From JAAUUE01 sp943370025 (GTDB lineage Bacteria > Cyanobacteriota > Cyanobacteriia > Cyanobacteriales > JAAUUE01), in NCBI GenBank assembly GCA_943370025.1, contig CALRPI020000012.1:23212-87211 (forward strand): DNA of 64,000 bases, written 5' to 3'. The position numbers were made by a program, and so were the translations under genes. The notes beneath the pieces are model-generated. The model did not search any database. It saw nothing but the letters and a program-made list of their open reading frames with translations, and was not told the DNA's origin. This document shows positions 8,131-17,467 of this stretch, one piece after another; positions within the stretch are counted from its first letter, which is position 1, and every line of letters begins with the position of its first letter.

Positions 8131-10110
8131 ATGGGAAAAGTCATCGGTATCGACCTAGGAACCACCAATAGCTGCCTTGCGGTACTAGAAGGCGGCAAGC
8201 CCATTGTTATTGCCAACTCAGAAGGGGAAAGGACAACGCCTAGTATTATTGGGTTTGGTAAAGGGGACGAGCGCTTAGTGGGAGATCCTGCCAAGCGTCA
8301 GTCTGTTACTAATGCTGAAAATACTATTTATAGTATCAAGCGTTTTATTGGCCGCCGATGGGATGATACCGTCGAAGAAAGATCGCGTGTTCCCTATAAT
8401 TGTGTGCGGGGAAGAGATGACACCGTCGATGTGCAGATTCGGGGGCAAAACTACACTCCCCAAGAAATCTCCGCCATGGTACTGCAAAAATTAAAGCAGG
8501 ATGCAGAAGACTTTCTCGGAGAAACTGTTACTCAAGCCGTAATTACTGTGCCAGCCTACTTTACCGATGCCCAGCGTCAAGCCACGAAGGATGCGGGGAC
8601 GATCGCTGGCTTGGAAGTGCTGCGAATTATTAACGAGCCGACTGCTGCTGCCCTAGCCTACGGCATGGATAAACTAGAACAAAATCAATTGATTCTAGTA
8701 TTTGATTTGGGTGGAGGGACTTTTGATGTGTCAATCCTGCAACTAGGTGATGGGGTTTTTGAGGTCAAAGCTACTTCTGGGAATAATCACTTAGGTGGAG
8801 ATGATTTTGATAATGTCCTTGTCCAATGGATGCGGCAAAAATTTCAAGAAACGGAAGGCGTGGATTTAGCCCAAGATAAGGTGGCTCTGCAACGCCTCCG
8901 GGAAGGGGCAGAAAAAGCCAAGATTGAGCTTTCCAGCATGAGTACTACTTCCATTAACCTGCCTTTTATTACTGCCGATGCTAGTGGACCAAAACATTTA
9001 GAAATGGATTTGACACGATCGCAGTTTGAAGAACTAGTGAGAAGTTTGGTGGAAAGTACCATTCAGCCAGTGGTACAAGCTCTGAAGGATGCTGAACTCA
9101 AACCCAGTGATATTGAAAAAATTATTCTTGTGGGCGGCTCTACCCGGATTCCAGCGGTTCAAGAAGCAATTAAGAAATTCTTTGGCGGTCGTGCGCCCGA
9201 TCGCTCCGTTAACCCCGATGAAGCTGTGGCTGTGGGGGCGGCAGTTCAAGGGGGAGTCCTTGGAGGTGAAGTAGAAGACCTACTGCTCCTAGATGTCACC
9301 CCCCTATCCCTAGGCATTGAAACCCTAGGCGAAGTGTTTACCAAGATTACTGAGCGCAACACCACGATTCCGACGACTAAATCCCAGATTTTCTCTACGG
9401 CTACCGATGGTCAAACCACAGTGGAAATCCATGTCCTCCAAGGGGAGAGAGCCATGGCCAGAGATAATAAAAGTCTGGGTAAGTTTCTGCTGACTGGAAT
9501 TCCGCCCACTCCTAGAGGTGTGCCCCAGATTGAGGTTTCCTTTGAAATTGATGTCAATGGCATTCTCAAGGTGTCGGCGACCGATCGAGGTACTGGCAGA
9601 GAGCAGAGTATCAGGATTACCAACACTGGTGGACTAAGCGTTGCCGAAATTGAGCGAATGCGTCAAGAGGCAGAAAGCTATGCCGATGTCGATCGTCGCC
9701 GTCTGCAAATGGTAGAAGTGAAAAACCAAGCAGAGAATCTGATCCAAAGCTATCAATCTACCTTGGTAGATAATCCTGATATGATCAGTCCCCCCTTCAA
9801 AGTGGAGATGGATAAGAAGTTAGAGCAATTACGGGCAGTATTTAACGATGACTCCAGTGATCTAGATGTTGCTAAAGCCCTAGTTGATGAGTTCCAACAA
9901 ATGCTCTTTGCTGTGGGAACTGCGGTATATCAAAAATCCCCCGGTATTACTCCCAGCAATGCTATGGAAGAGACGGAGTATCTTGATGGCTACGATGATG
10001 CCACAGTTAGTGTAGAGATTAGTGGCAGTTCGGCTACGGGTGATGATGATTTTGTCTTTGATTTTGATGATGATGCCACCATTACTGCTGATTATGAGCC
10101 AGTAGACTAA
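8131..10110 (+). CDS. dnaK: Chaperone DnaK (Hsp70)
   Basis: DnaK is the ATP-driven Hsp70 chaperone. The 659-residue product has the N-terminal nucleotide-binding domain (GIDLGTTNSCLAVLEGG near residue 5, VFDLGGGTFDVSI near 190, ILVGGSTRIPAVQ near 332). The substrate-binding domain begins after LLLLDVTPLSLGIET, and the helical lid is shorter and more divergent. The C-terminus is very acidic (DDDFVFDFDDDATI) and lacks the usual EEVD-like or DVID-like ending. Its position after grpE and before dnaJ resembles dnaK1 of Synechocystis, one of several cyanobacterial paralogues, but the paralogue number is inference. No CIRCE-like operator is apparent in the 296-bp spacer upstream. Confidence 0.95.
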   Translation: MGKVIGIDLGTTNSCLAVLEGGKPIVIANSEGERTTPSIIGFGKGDERLVGDPAKRQSVTNAENTIYSIKRFIGRRWDDTVEERSRVPYNCVRGRDDTVDVQIRGQNYTPQEISAMVLQKLKQDAEDFLGETVTQAVITVPAYFTDAQRQATKDAGTIAGLEVLRIINEPTAAALAYGMDKLEQNQLILVFDLGGGTFDVSILQLGDGVFEVKATSGNNHLGGDDFDNVLVQWMRQKFQETEGVDLAQDKVALQRLREGAEKAKIELSSMSTTSINLPFITADASGPKHLEMDLTRSQFEELVRSLVESTIQPVVQALKDAELKPSDIEKIILVGGSTRIPAVQEAIKKFFGGRAPDRSVNPDEAVAVGAAVQGGVLGGEVEDLLLLDVTPLSLGIETLGEVFTKITERNTTIPTTKSQIFSTATDGQTTVEIHVLQGERAMARDNKSLGKFLLTGIPPTPRGVPQIEVSFEIDVNGILKVSATDRGTGREQSIRITNTGGLSVAEIERMRQEAESYADVDRRRLQMVEVKNQAENLIQSYQSTLVDNPDMISPPFKVEMDKKLEQLRAVFNDDSSDLDVAKALVDEFQQMLFAVGTAVYQKSPGITPSNAMEETEYLDGYDDATVSVEISGSSATGDDDFVFDFDDDATITADYEPVD

Positions 10111-10120
10111 AATAGGATAA

Positions 10121-10209
10121 GCAATCCTAAATGACTTCACCGCCGCAGGTGGGTGAAATCGTTTACCAGAGACAAATTGATCTAAGCAAATCCTTGAAGA
10201 TTGCTATAG
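10121..10209. repeat. Palindromic element, family P2
   Basis: Ends GCAATCCTAAATGACTTCAC and CCTTGAAGATTGCTATAG enclose a hairpin whose arms are TTCACC and GGTGAA around GCCGCAGGTG. It has the same organisation as the copies at 6673 and 21532, lying 10 bp after the dnaK stop. The remaining dnaK-dnaJ spacer holds no other recognisable signal apart from a possible dnaJ promoter that I cannot define. Confidence 0.65.
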
Positions 10210-10387
10210 CCTAAGATAATAAATATCCAATTTGCCGCTCTTTAGATCAAGGAGTGACGAGCTAGAGCTAGAATTAGCAGTTAAACACCTAAAACTACTA
10301 TAGGCAAGTCCGCCGCAGACTAGCAAGTCAAGACCACTTGCAGAATGAAAGGGCAAAAACAAACAAAATAATTCAAATCCACCTACT

Positions 10388-11512
10388 ATGGCACGTGATT
10401 TTTATGAAACCCTTGGTGTCTCCCGTGATGCTGACAAGGAAGAGCTAAAGCGAGCTTACCGTCGCCTAGCTCGAAAGTATCACCCGGATGTCAACAAGGA
10501 ACCGGGGGCAGAGGAGCAATTTAAGGAAGTTAGCCGTGCTTATGAGATTCTTTCTGAGCCAGAAGCTAGGGCGAGGTACGATCGCTTTGGGGAAGCTGGA
10601 GTATCGGCTGGAGCTGGGGGCTTCGGCGATATGGGAGATATGGGCGGTTTTGCCGATATCTTTGAGAGCTTCTTTAGTGGGTTTGGCGGTGCTGCTTCCC
10701 AACAACAACAGCGGCGCCGGGGTGGACCAGTCAAAGGTGAAGACCTCCGCCTCGACTTGAAGCTAGAGTTTCGAGAAGCAATTTTTGGCGGCAAAAAAGA
10801 AATTCGCATTCCCCATCAAGAAACCTGTGTTGTCTGTAATGGCACTGGTGCAAAACCCGGCACTAGCACGCGCACTTGTCCTACCTGTAATGGTGGTGGC
10901 CAAGTCCGCCGGGCTACTCGAACTCCCTTTGGCAGCTTTACCCAGGTTTCTGTTTGTCCTACCTGCAATGGAGAGGGGCAGATCATTGAAGAAAAGTGTG
11001 ATGCCTGTGGGGGAGCGGGACGGAAACAGGAAACTAAAAAGCTGGAAATCTCTATCCCCGCTGGGGTTGATAATGGCACCCGGCTCCGGGTATCTAAGGA
11101 AGGAGATGCCGGTCTCAGGGGCGGGGTTCCGGGGGATTTATATGTTTATTTATTCATTGAAGAAGATGCTGAATTCCGCCGGGAGGGAATTAGCGTCCTC
11201 TCCGAACTAAAAATTAGTTATCTGCAAGCAATTTTGGGTAGTAACTTAGAGGTGAATACTGTAGATGGCCCACAGGAGTTAACTATTCCTCCGGGGATTC
11301 AGCCGGGGACGGTGCTGACCTTGGAAGAACACGGGGTGCCTATTTTGGGTAATCCAGTCAAACGGGGGGATCACTTGATTACGATTGCGATCGATATTCC
11401 CACCCGCATCACGCCCGAAGAGCGAGAACTCTTGCAACAGTTGGCCAAGATTAGAGGCGATCGCATTGGCAAGGGAGGTATTGAGGGTTTCCTCGGTGGT
11501 TTCTTTAAGTAA
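10388..11512 (+). CDS. dnaJ: Chaperone DnaJ (type I Hsp40)
   Basis: DnaJ stimulates the DnaK ATPase and delivers substrates. The 374-residue protein has all type I domains. A J domain carries the HPD tripeptide (His32-Pro-Asp34). A Gly/Phe-rich linker with GDMGDMGGF repeats follows (about 68-100). Next come four CxxCxGxG zinc motifs (CVVCNGTG, CPTCNGGG, CPTCNGEG, CDACGGAG) between about 145 and 215, and then the C-terminal peptide-binding domain. It follows grpE and dnaK. Its stop overlaps by 8 bp the 3' end of the convergent hydrolase gene at 11505, so no room exists for a terminator between them. Confidence 0.96.
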   Translation: MARDFYETLGVSRDADKEELKRAYRRLARKYHPDVNKEPGAEEQFKEVSRAYEILSEPEARARYDRFGEAGVSAGAGGFGDMGDMGGFADIFESFFSGFGGAASQQQQRRRGGPVKGEDLRLDLKLEFREAIFGGKKEIRIPHQETCVVCNGTGAKPGTSTRTCPTCNGGGQVRRATRTPFGSFTQVSVCPTCNGEGQIIEEKCDACGGAGRKQETKKLEISIPAGVDNGTRLRVSKEGDAGLRGGVPGDLYVYLFIEEDAEFRREGISVLSELKISYLQAILGSNLEVNTVDGPQELTIPPGIQPGTVLTLEEHGVPILGNPVKRGDHLITIAIDIPTRITPEERELLQQLAKIRGDRIGKGGIEGFLGGFFK

Positions 11513-12341
11513 TTTGGTTCGGGTAATTATTCTTAGAAATATCTCCCAAAAACCGATGAATTTCTCTAGCCAACTCCTGTTCGGAAACCACCGAATTATT
11601 TGCGGGGGCTGGTAGCTTCTGGAGTTCGGCGGTAGGTGCCAGGGAAGCATAGGTATGGATGAGGGCGATCGCCTCTGGTTCATCTAATGTTGTTTGCAAC
11701 AGGAGAATCGGCACTTTTAAGTTTTCGAGATAGCGATCGACTAGTTCTTCCCGAATTTCTGCCGGACGACGCTGGAACAACAAACGACAGGGGATAGGAT
11801 TTAGTTTTAGTTTCTGGCGTAGTTTAAGTAATTCTTGAATTTGTGGGGCTATGCCGAAGAGCTTTGCCCCAGCCGCCATGAATTTCAAGCCCCAATAAAT
11901 GAAGGGCAGAGGATTGCTCAAGATTCTTGCCTTTAACCACCGTTGCCCCAACTCCCTTGGTTGAACTCCTTCAGGAGCTAGTAAAACTAACCCTTTAACC
12001 TGGTCTGGATGCTGGAGAGCATAGCTAACTGCTACCCAAGCCCCTAAGGAATGCCCCACTATATAAACCTGATGCAGGTTTAATCTGGCCAAATATTCCC
12101 GAAGATATTCTACTTGGAGCGCGATCGAGTAACCCATTTGGGGGCGTTCTGATTCTCCACAGCCCAGCAAATCCAGCGCAAAACAATGATAATCTGCTCC
12201 CAAATAGGTCAACACTTCAGACCACTGACTGCTATCCTGCCATGTACCATGCAGAAAAATAATTGCTGCCCCCTGTCCTGTTTCTCGCCAAAAAACCTTG
12301 CCTAAGGATAAACGTGTATGGGAATGACTGAGGTATGGCAT
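11505..12341 (-). CDS. Alpha/beta-fold hydrolase lacking the usual catalytic His
   Basis: This 278-residue protein has the alpha/beta hydrolase pattern. The oxyanion segment is IIFLHGTWQDSSQW (28-41) and the nucleophile elbow is GHSLGAWVA (Ser98). An acidic residue lies after strand 6 (Asp220 in LLLQTTLDEPEA). The normal histidine, expected around 248 before the final helix, is not there: the segment reads LPAPANNSVVSEQELAREI. A loss of hydrolytic activity, or a non-hydrolytic role, is therefore possible. The substrate cannot be told from sequence. Its 3' end overlaps the dnaJ stop on the other strand. It has no signal peptide. Confidence 0.85.
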   Translation of the reverse strand: MPYLSHSHTRLSLGKVFWRETGQGAAIIFLHGTWQDSSQWSEVLTYLGADYHCFALDLLGCGESERPQMGYSIALQVEYLREYLARLNLHQVYIVGHSLGAWVAVSYALQHPDQVKGLVLLAPEGVQPRELGQRWLKARILSNPLPFIYWGLKFMAAGAKLFGIAPQIQELLKLRQKLKLNPIPCRLLFQRRPAEIREELVDRYLENLKVPILLLQTTLDEPEAIALIHTYASLAPTAELQKLPAPANNSVVSEQELAREIHRFLGDISKNNYPNQIT

Positions 12342-12542
12342 GGAAATTATGGATTAGAGTAAATTGAATTTCAACAAGTAGATACTAACAATTCTGACTG
12401 TAGCCGGAAAATATCGCTTCTAGATAAGAATTTCACGATATTATTTGGCAGTAGCACTGAACAGAATGGCAATAATATTCTTACAGCATTTGTCATATGA
12501 ATGAAATACTCTATATTTCTTCAAATACTGACTGTATTTAGG

Positions 12543-12578
12543 TTTGTGTGTGGGCGGATGTCGCTGCCCACACACAAA
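12543..12578. repeat. GC-rich hairpin upstream of the sensor kinase gene
   Basis: Arms TTTGTGTGTGGGC and GCCCACACACAAA form a near-perfect 13-bp stem with a short loop, 17 bp before the TTG start of the kinase gene. No T-tract follows. It could be a leader structure or a small repeat insertion. Confidence 0.6.
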
Positions 12579-12594
12579 CTGCTGTAATTGAGAA

Positions 12595-15039
12595 TTGCAC
12601 CCCTTTTTGTTAAGTTCCTCATCACCTTATTTTTCTCTTAGAAATATAACTCTGTATATCTTCATTCTATTCTTGCCAATGATACATGAGTGGTCTTCCT
12701 TGAATACGGCACAGACCAGTAGCTTAGTTTGGCTATCGTTAGCTTTGATATTTCTTCTGCTAGTAGTAATTATGGTTGCTCTGAGTATTTTCTCAGAGCA
12801 GAAGCAACTTATTCAGCAATTACAAACAGAGCAACAACAACTCTGTAGCCAAAATGCAGAATTAGTCAAGGATAACCAAGATTTACAGCACCTGGGTAGC
12901 CTCAAAAATGAGTTTTTGATTAATACTACCCATGAACTTAAGACTCCTTTGCATGGCATGAGTGGCATTATTGAATCTTTACTAGATGGGGTAGCTGGTG
13001 AGGTTTCTCCGCAGCAGGCAAAAAACCTCATGCTGGTGATGGAAAGTAGCTATCGGCTGGCAGAGCTGGTTAATGACATTTTGGACTTTTCGCAGATGGA
13101 GTTTCGCCAGATAGATATCCAACTCCAGCCAGTTGCTATCAAAGAAATTACGGATGTGGTGGTAACGGTGAGCCGAATGCTGATCACCAATCAACAGGTA
13201 GAGCTAGTTAACCTCATTTCCTTAGATTTACCTCCTGTCAAGGCTGATCCCAACCGCCTCCAGCAAATTCTCTACAATCTGGTGGGTAATGCGATTAAGT
13301 TTACGATCGAGGGAAAAATCGAGATTACGGCGGCACTGATTCAAGGCAACGGCAACCCAGACCTACCCGAAAATCCTTCCCAGACGAATGCAGATATGAC
13401 AGTTCTGCCCTTTATAGCAATTACCGTCAGAGATACGGGCAGAGGTATTCCTGAAGATCAATTCGATCGAGTCTTTGAATCTTTTATTCAACTAGAAAAT
13501 TCCTCTAATTCTCCCCAGAATTCCCCCCAGAACCTGCCACAAACATCCACGGGTTATGGCTTGGGGTTAAGCATTGCCAAGCAGTTAGTCGAGATTCAAG
13601 GCGGTACTATCTGGCTAGAATCTATAGTAGGACAGGGGTCAGCTTTTACTTTTACCTTGCCGATTGCTCCGGGAGAGAAAACCAAGCCTCCTTCTTTGCA
13701 GACTTCCATTAAGACCCTCCTCAAACGTCAGATCATCATAGATGATCCATCGCCTGTCTCTGCCTCTAGAGACCTAGCCCTTTGCGATCAGACATCTAGC
13801 CGCCAATACCAAATATTAGTTGTAGATGACGATCGGGTGAATTTACAAGTCATGAGTAATTACCTAAAAAAAAGTAATTATGCGATCGCCCAAGCTTTGA
13901 ATGGCAAAGAAGCTCTGGCAATTATTAATGGTGGTTTCACTCCAGATTTAGTTTTGCTGGATGTAGTGATGCCAGAAATGTCTGGCTATGAACTATGTCA
14001 GAAAATTCGGGAGAAATACCCCACTGATGAACTGCCCATCATCATGCTCACGGGTAGAAGACAGATTGCTAATCTCGTAGAAGGATTAAATCTAGGGGCA
14101 AATGATTATTTAACTAAACCGATCGCTAAAAATGAACTCCTAGCCAGAATTAGTACTCAGCTACACCTCTCGCAGATCAATCTAGCTTATAGCCGCTTTG
14201 TGCCTCGGCAATTTCTAAGGTTACTCAAAAGGGAGAGTATTCTTGATGTCCAGTTGGGAGATCAAGTCCAAAAGGAGATGTCCATCCTCTTTGCTGATAT
14301 CCGAGATTTTACAACTCTCTCCGAGAAAATGAGTCTGCCTGAGAATTTTCGGTTTATTAATTCCTATCTGAGCCGGATGGAGCCAGAGATTGTGGCTAAT
14401 CATGGCTTTATTGATAAGTATATCGGCGATGCCCTCATGGCTCTTTTTAGTGGATCGGCAAGTAGTTCAGCCGATGATGCAGTCAAAGCTGGAATTAGTA
14501 TGCTAGAAACCCTTAAGAAATATAATCAACACCGGGCTAATTCTGGCTATGCACCGATCAATATTGGGATTGGGATCAATACTGGTTCTTTGATGTTGGG
14601 AACTGTGGGCGGAAAGAATCGCATGGATAGTACAGTCATTAGCGATGCGGTAAATTTAGCTTCTCGACTGGAAGGGTTAACCAAAGAATATACGGTACCA
14701 CTGTTGATCTCCCACCATACTTTTTGGCAGTTGGCAGATGCCAATAAGTATTGCATCCGCTTGATCGATCGAGTCCAAGTCAAGGGTAAATCAGAATGGG
14801 TAACAGTTAATGAGGTATTTGACGCTGATCCCCCCGAAATTCGGGAGGGAAAGCTAGCTACCCTAACTACTTTTATGGAGGCATGGCTGTTGTATAACCA
14901 AAGTAATTTTACTGAAGCTGCTATGGTATTTAGGGATTGTCTACAACGCAATCCGGGAGATCAGGTCGTGGAAGTTTATCTCCAACGCTGTCAGCGGTTG
15001 ATTAAAATGGCTAGTATTAAGGCTAATCTTTTGTATTGA
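12595..15039 (+). CDS. Hybrid sensor histidine kinase / receiver / class III adenylate cyclase
   Basis: This 814-residue fusion has a hydrophobic segment at about 44-66 and a coiled coil (67-100). A HisKA domain carries the phosphoacceptor His113 (INTTHELKTPLHGM), followed by a HATPase_c domain (N box VGNAIKF, G boxes DTGRGIP and GYGLGLSIAKQ). A receiver domain has the phosphoacceptor Asp456 (LLDVVMPEMSGYE), and a class III cyclase domain ends the core. The cyclase keeps both metal Asp residues (568, 612), Lys608 and Asp684 that specify ATP, and the transition-state Asn687 and Arg691. It should therefore make cAMP in response to phosphorylation. The start is TTG 12595; ATG at 12679 (residue 29) is an alternative that keeps the membrane helix. 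It appears monocistronic. Confidence 0.92.
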   Translation: MHPFLLSSSSPYFSLRNITLYIFILFLPMIHEWSSLNTAQTSSLVWLSLALIFLLLVVIMVALSIFSEQKQLIQQLQTEQQQLCSQNAELVKDNQDLQHLGSLKNEFLINTTHELKTPLHGMSGIIESLLDGVAGEVSPQQAKNLMLVMESSYRLAELVNDILDFSQMEFRQIDIQLQPVAIKEITDVVVTVSRMLITNQQVELVNLISLDLPPVKADPNRLQQILYNLVGNAIKFTIEGKIEITAALIQGNGNPDLPENPSQTNADMTVLPFIAITVRDTGRGIPEDQFDRVFESFIQLENSSNSPQNSPQNLPQTSTGYGLGLSIAKQLVEIQGGTIWLESIVGQGSAFTFTLPIAPGEKTKPPSLQTSIKTLLKRQIIIDDPSPVSASRDLALCDQTSSRQYQILVVDDDRVNLQVMSNYLKKSNYAIAQALNGKEALAIINGGFTPDLVLLDVVMPEMSGYELCQKIREKYPTDELPIIMLTGRRQIANLVEGLNLGANDYLTKPIAKNELLARISTQLHLSQINLAYSRFVPRQFLRLLKRESILDVQLGDQVQKEMSILFADIRDFTTLSEKMSLPENFRFINSYLSRMEPEIVANHGFIDKYIGDALMALFSGSASSSADDAVKAGISMLETLKKYNQHRANSGYAPINIGIGINTGSLMLGTVGGKNRMDSTVISDAVNLASRLEGLTKEYTVPLLISHHTFWQLADANKYCIRLIDRVQVKGKSEWVTVNEVFDADPPEIREGKLATLTTFMEAWLLYNQSNFTEAAMVFRDCLQRNPGDQVVEVYLQRCQRLIKMASIKANLLY

Positions 15040-15234
15040 TATTCTCTCTGTGCAAGGATTGGTCTAAAAGTTTCTGGCGATTGAAACAGTGGACTTTTTA
15101 AGGAGCCGCACAACCCGCCGTCCTCACAAAAGCCACTAACTCGAATTCGCGTTGGGAAATATCCCCCTATTGCTAGAAATGGGGATTTACTGATACCATA
15201 AAGGACTGTATGTTTAATCTATATTCTTAAATTC

Positions 15235-15432
15235 ATGCCAAAACTCAAAACCCGCAAGGCAGCAGCCAAACGCTTTCGTGCTACAGGAAGCGGCAAAATC
15301 AGACGGCGCAAGGCTTTCAAGAGCCATATGCTAGAACACAAAACCTCCACCAGAAAGCGGAGAATTTCTCAACTATCTCTAGTTGCTGAAGAAGATGCAG
15401 GGAATGTACGTTTGATGTTGCCCTACCTCTAA
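15235..15432 (+). CDS. rpmI: 50S ribosomal protein bL35
   Basis: A 65-residue basic protein begins MPKLKTRKAAAKRFRATGSG and contains KIRRRKAFKSHML and KRKRRISQ-like basic patches, which are diagnostic for L35. It precedes rplT by 164 bp on the same strand, the conserved pair. The upstream leader (15040-15234) contains a short inverted repeat around 15157-15189 (ATATCCCC against GGGGATTT). That might be a regulatory leader, but I see no recognised L20-binding structure. Confidence 0.97.
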   Translation: MPKLKTRKAAAKRFRATGSGKIRRRKAFKSHMLEHKTSTRKRRISQLSLVAEEDAGNVRLMLPYL

Positions 15433-15596
15433 GAGATTGAGAAGAGCTTGAGGAGAGATTAAGCAAGTAATTATCTTTGATAGTCGCTAACCAACTACCG
15501 ATTTATCGGTGATGTTTTTAATTTGAGCAAGTATATTTGAGCAAATAGATCAACAAGTAGATTCAGTGTAAATATCTAGTAATTTAGGAAATTATT

Positions 15597-15947
15597 ATGA
15601 GAGTAAAACGTGGTAATGTGGCGCGGAAGCGTCGCAATAAGATTTTAAAACTAGCGAAGGGCTTTCGGGGTTCTCATTCCAGATTGTTTCGGACAGCTAA
15701 CCAACAGGTAATGAAGGCTTTGCGGAACGCCTATCGAGATCGCCGCCGTCGGAAGAGAGATTTCCGTCGCCTCTGGATTACCAGAATTAATGCCGCATCT
15801 CGCCAAGAAGGTCTGAGCTACAGCCAACTAATGGGTCTGCTCAAGAAGGCTGATATTCAAATCAACCGGAAGATGTTGGCACAGTTAGCTGTTTTGGATT
15901 ACCCCAGTTTCCAAAAAGTAGTGGCGGTGGCTCAAGCAGGTCGGTAA
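15597..15947 (+). CDS. rplT: 50S ribosomal protein bL20
   Basis: This 116-residue very basic protein has the L20 signature: an N-terminal MRVKRGNVARKRRNKILKLA helix, SRLFRTANQQVMKALRNAYRDR, and the C-terminal globular domain with INRKMLAQLAV. L20 is an early assembly protein of the 50S subunit and often an autoregulator of the rpmI-rplT operon. It is followed by a good Rho-independent terminator at 15970-16003. Confidence 0.97.
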   Translation: MRVKRGNVARKRRNKILKLAKGFRGSHSRLFRTANQQVMKALRNAYRDRRRRKRDFRRLWITRINAASRQEGLSYSQLMGLLKKADIQINRKMLAQLAVLDYPSFQKVVAVAQAGR

Positions 15948-15969
15948 TTATCTTGATTTTTAGATTAGC

Positions 15970-16003
15970 AAAAAAAGGTTGTGGCGTGGCTACAGCCTTT
16001 TTT
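15970..16003 (+). terminator. Rho-independent terminator of rpmI-rplT
   Basis: A stem AAAAAAGGTTGTGGC pairs, with two G-U wobbles, with GCTACAGCCTTTTTT across a 3-base loop and ends in a T-run. It lies 22 bp after the rplT stop. Confidence 0.85.
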
Positions 16004-16017
16004 GTAGTTAATTTCTA

Positions 16018-16115
16018 TATATAGCAACCACCAAGGGGATTGAGATGATTTTGGTGGTTGTGGACCCCCCGCGAAGCGGGGATTCCACAACACAATCTGC
16101 TTGGTGACGGCTATA
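16018..16115. repeat. Palindromic element, family P6
   Basis: Ends TATAGCAACCACCAAGGGG and TTGGTGACGGCTATA flank a hairpin GTTGTGGA...TCCACAAC with inner CCCCGC GAA GCGGGG. About 60 bp of it recurs, in opposite orientation and diverged, at 44383-44462. It separates rplT from the following transport gene. Confidence 0.6.
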
Positions 16116-16141
16116 ATCAAGCAATTAATTGGTAATTAACC

Positions 16142-16936
16142 ATGCACAAACGCAAATTACTAATTCTGTGGTTAGTTTTAGGTTTTCTAGGATTCCAAGT
16201 TATTACTGTTCACCCGGCTAATTCGGCAACTCTGCGGGATATTCAGCGCCGGGGAGTTTTGGTGGTGGCGGTGAAGGATAATGTGCGTCCTTTGGGTTTT
16301 CGAGACGATCGAGGAAATTTGCAAGGCTTGGAAATTGATTTAGCTAAACGCTTGGCACGGGATTTGCTCGGTAGAGAAAGTGCCAGAGACGAGGCGATCG
16401 ACCTTCAACCGGTGAATAATGGCAATCGGCTAAATGTAGTGATTTCTGGCAGGGTAGATGTAGCGATCGCTCAGATTACTGTAACCAACTCCCGTTCTCG
16501 CCTAGTGGAGTTTAGTATTCCCTACTATGCCGATGGCACTAGCTTAGTCACAAAAACCCTGAGTAATATTTTCCAGATTACTAACCAATCCATTGCGGTT
16601 CTTAACGGCTCTAGTACTGCTGGGGAAGTGAGCTTCCGGTTTCCCCAAGCTCCATTAGTTCTGGTTAATTCTTATCAAGAAGCGAAGGAAATATTAGACC
16701 GGGGAGAGGCGATCGCCTTTGCTGGGGATACAAGTGTGTTAACTGGTTGGGTGCAAACCTATCCAGAGTATCGTTTATTACCCCGCCTTGAACTTTACAG
16801 CAATAGTTTGGCGATCGCCATGCCCAAGGGAGAACAATACCAAGACCTGCGCCAACAAATAAATATCTTAATTAGCCGCTATCAACAGGAAGGTTGGCTA
16901 CAGGAAAGAATCAAATACTGGGGTCTGCCAGAGTAA
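16142..16936 (+). CDS. Amino-acid-type ABC transporter substrate-binding protein
   Basis: The 264-residue product is a family 3 periplasmic binding protein. A Sec signal peptide with hydrophobic core LLILWLVLGFLGFQVITV is probably cleaved after NSA near residue 29. The mature part starts TLRDIQRRGVLVVAVK and continues with FRDDRGNLQGLEIDLAKRLA. The lobe 2 segment VDVAIAQITVTNSRSRLVEFSIPY is the SBP_bac_3 signature. The C-terminal part ends with QINILISRYQQEGWLQERI. Such proteins bind polar or acidic amino acids, or sense them. No permease or ATPase gene is adjacent, so the partner is encoded elsewhere. A ligand cannot be assigned. Confidence 0.88.
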   Translation: MHKRKLLILWLVLGFLGFQVITVHPANSATLRDIQRRGVLVVAVKDNVRPLGFRDDRGNLQGLEIDLAKRLARDLLGRESARDEAIDLQPVNNGNRLNVVISGRVDVAIAQITVTNSRSRLVEFSIPYYADGTSLVTKTLSNIFQITNQSIAVLNGSSTAGEVSFRFPQAPLVLVNSYQEAKEILDRGEAIAFAGDTSVLTGWVQTYPEYRLLPRLELYSNSLAIAMPKGEQYQDLRQQINILISRYQQEGWLQERIKYWGLPE

Positions 16937-16983
16937 TTTCTAGCCTAAGAGTATGATGGATGTAGTATTCCACCTCACCGGGT

Positions 16984-17433
16984 ATGAACATTATGGATAA
17001 TTCCACAGCCATTATGGGTAAAGTTCTCGCTACTGTAAAAATTACTAATCGTATTGATCAAGCCTTACTCGATCGAGGAGTCATCTCCCCGAAAGAACTC
17101 CGCTCTGTTACTCTCAAAAATGTTCTCATAGATACTGGAGCCACAACCCTGTGTTTGCCACCAGAAGTTATTGCTCAGCTAGGTCTAGAAATCCTTAAAG
17201 AAGTAGATGTTTCCACAGCTACGGGAGTGAGCAAAGCGAGGATTTTTCAAGATGCAAAAATTTCTGTTTGTGGACGAGAAGGAACTTTTGAATGCTTAGA
17301 GTTGCCCGGTGGTAGGGATGCTTTGTTAGGAGTGATTCCCTTAGAGGCACTGGGGTTAGAACCAGATTTACAAAATCAAACTCTGAGAGTTTTGCCATCA
17401 GAATCTGTAGATACGTATTTAACTATTTTATAA
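16984..17433 (+). CDS. Retropepsin-like aspartic protease domain protein
   Basis: A 149-residue protein carries the clan AA aspartic protease signature VLIDTGATTLCLPPEVIAQLG (DTGAT in place of DTGAS), with a downstream flap-type region and the hydrophobic-Gly segment LLGVIPLEALG. Single-domain proteins of this kind would dimerise to build an active site. They are frequent in cyanobacteria, and their substrates are mostly unknown. No signal peptide is visible. ATG 16993 is an alternative start, and neither start has a strong ribosome site. It stands alone before a hairpin at 17468-17506. Confidence 0.8.
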   Translation: MNIMDNSTAIMGKVLATVKITNRIDQALLDRGVISPKELRSVTLKNVLIDTGATTLCLPPEVIAQLGLEILKEVDVSTATGVSKARIFQDAKISVCGREGTFECLELPGGRDALLGVIPLEALGLEPDLQNQTLRVLPSESVDTYLTIL

Positions 17434-17467
17434 TTTATTTTCACGAAAAGTCGGTAGTCATGCATTG

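Noticed and set aside
15040..15234. tRNA or L20-type leader RNA upstream of rpmI
   Set aside because: Only a short stem is seen; no cloverleaf or recognised L20 leader fold could be drawn.
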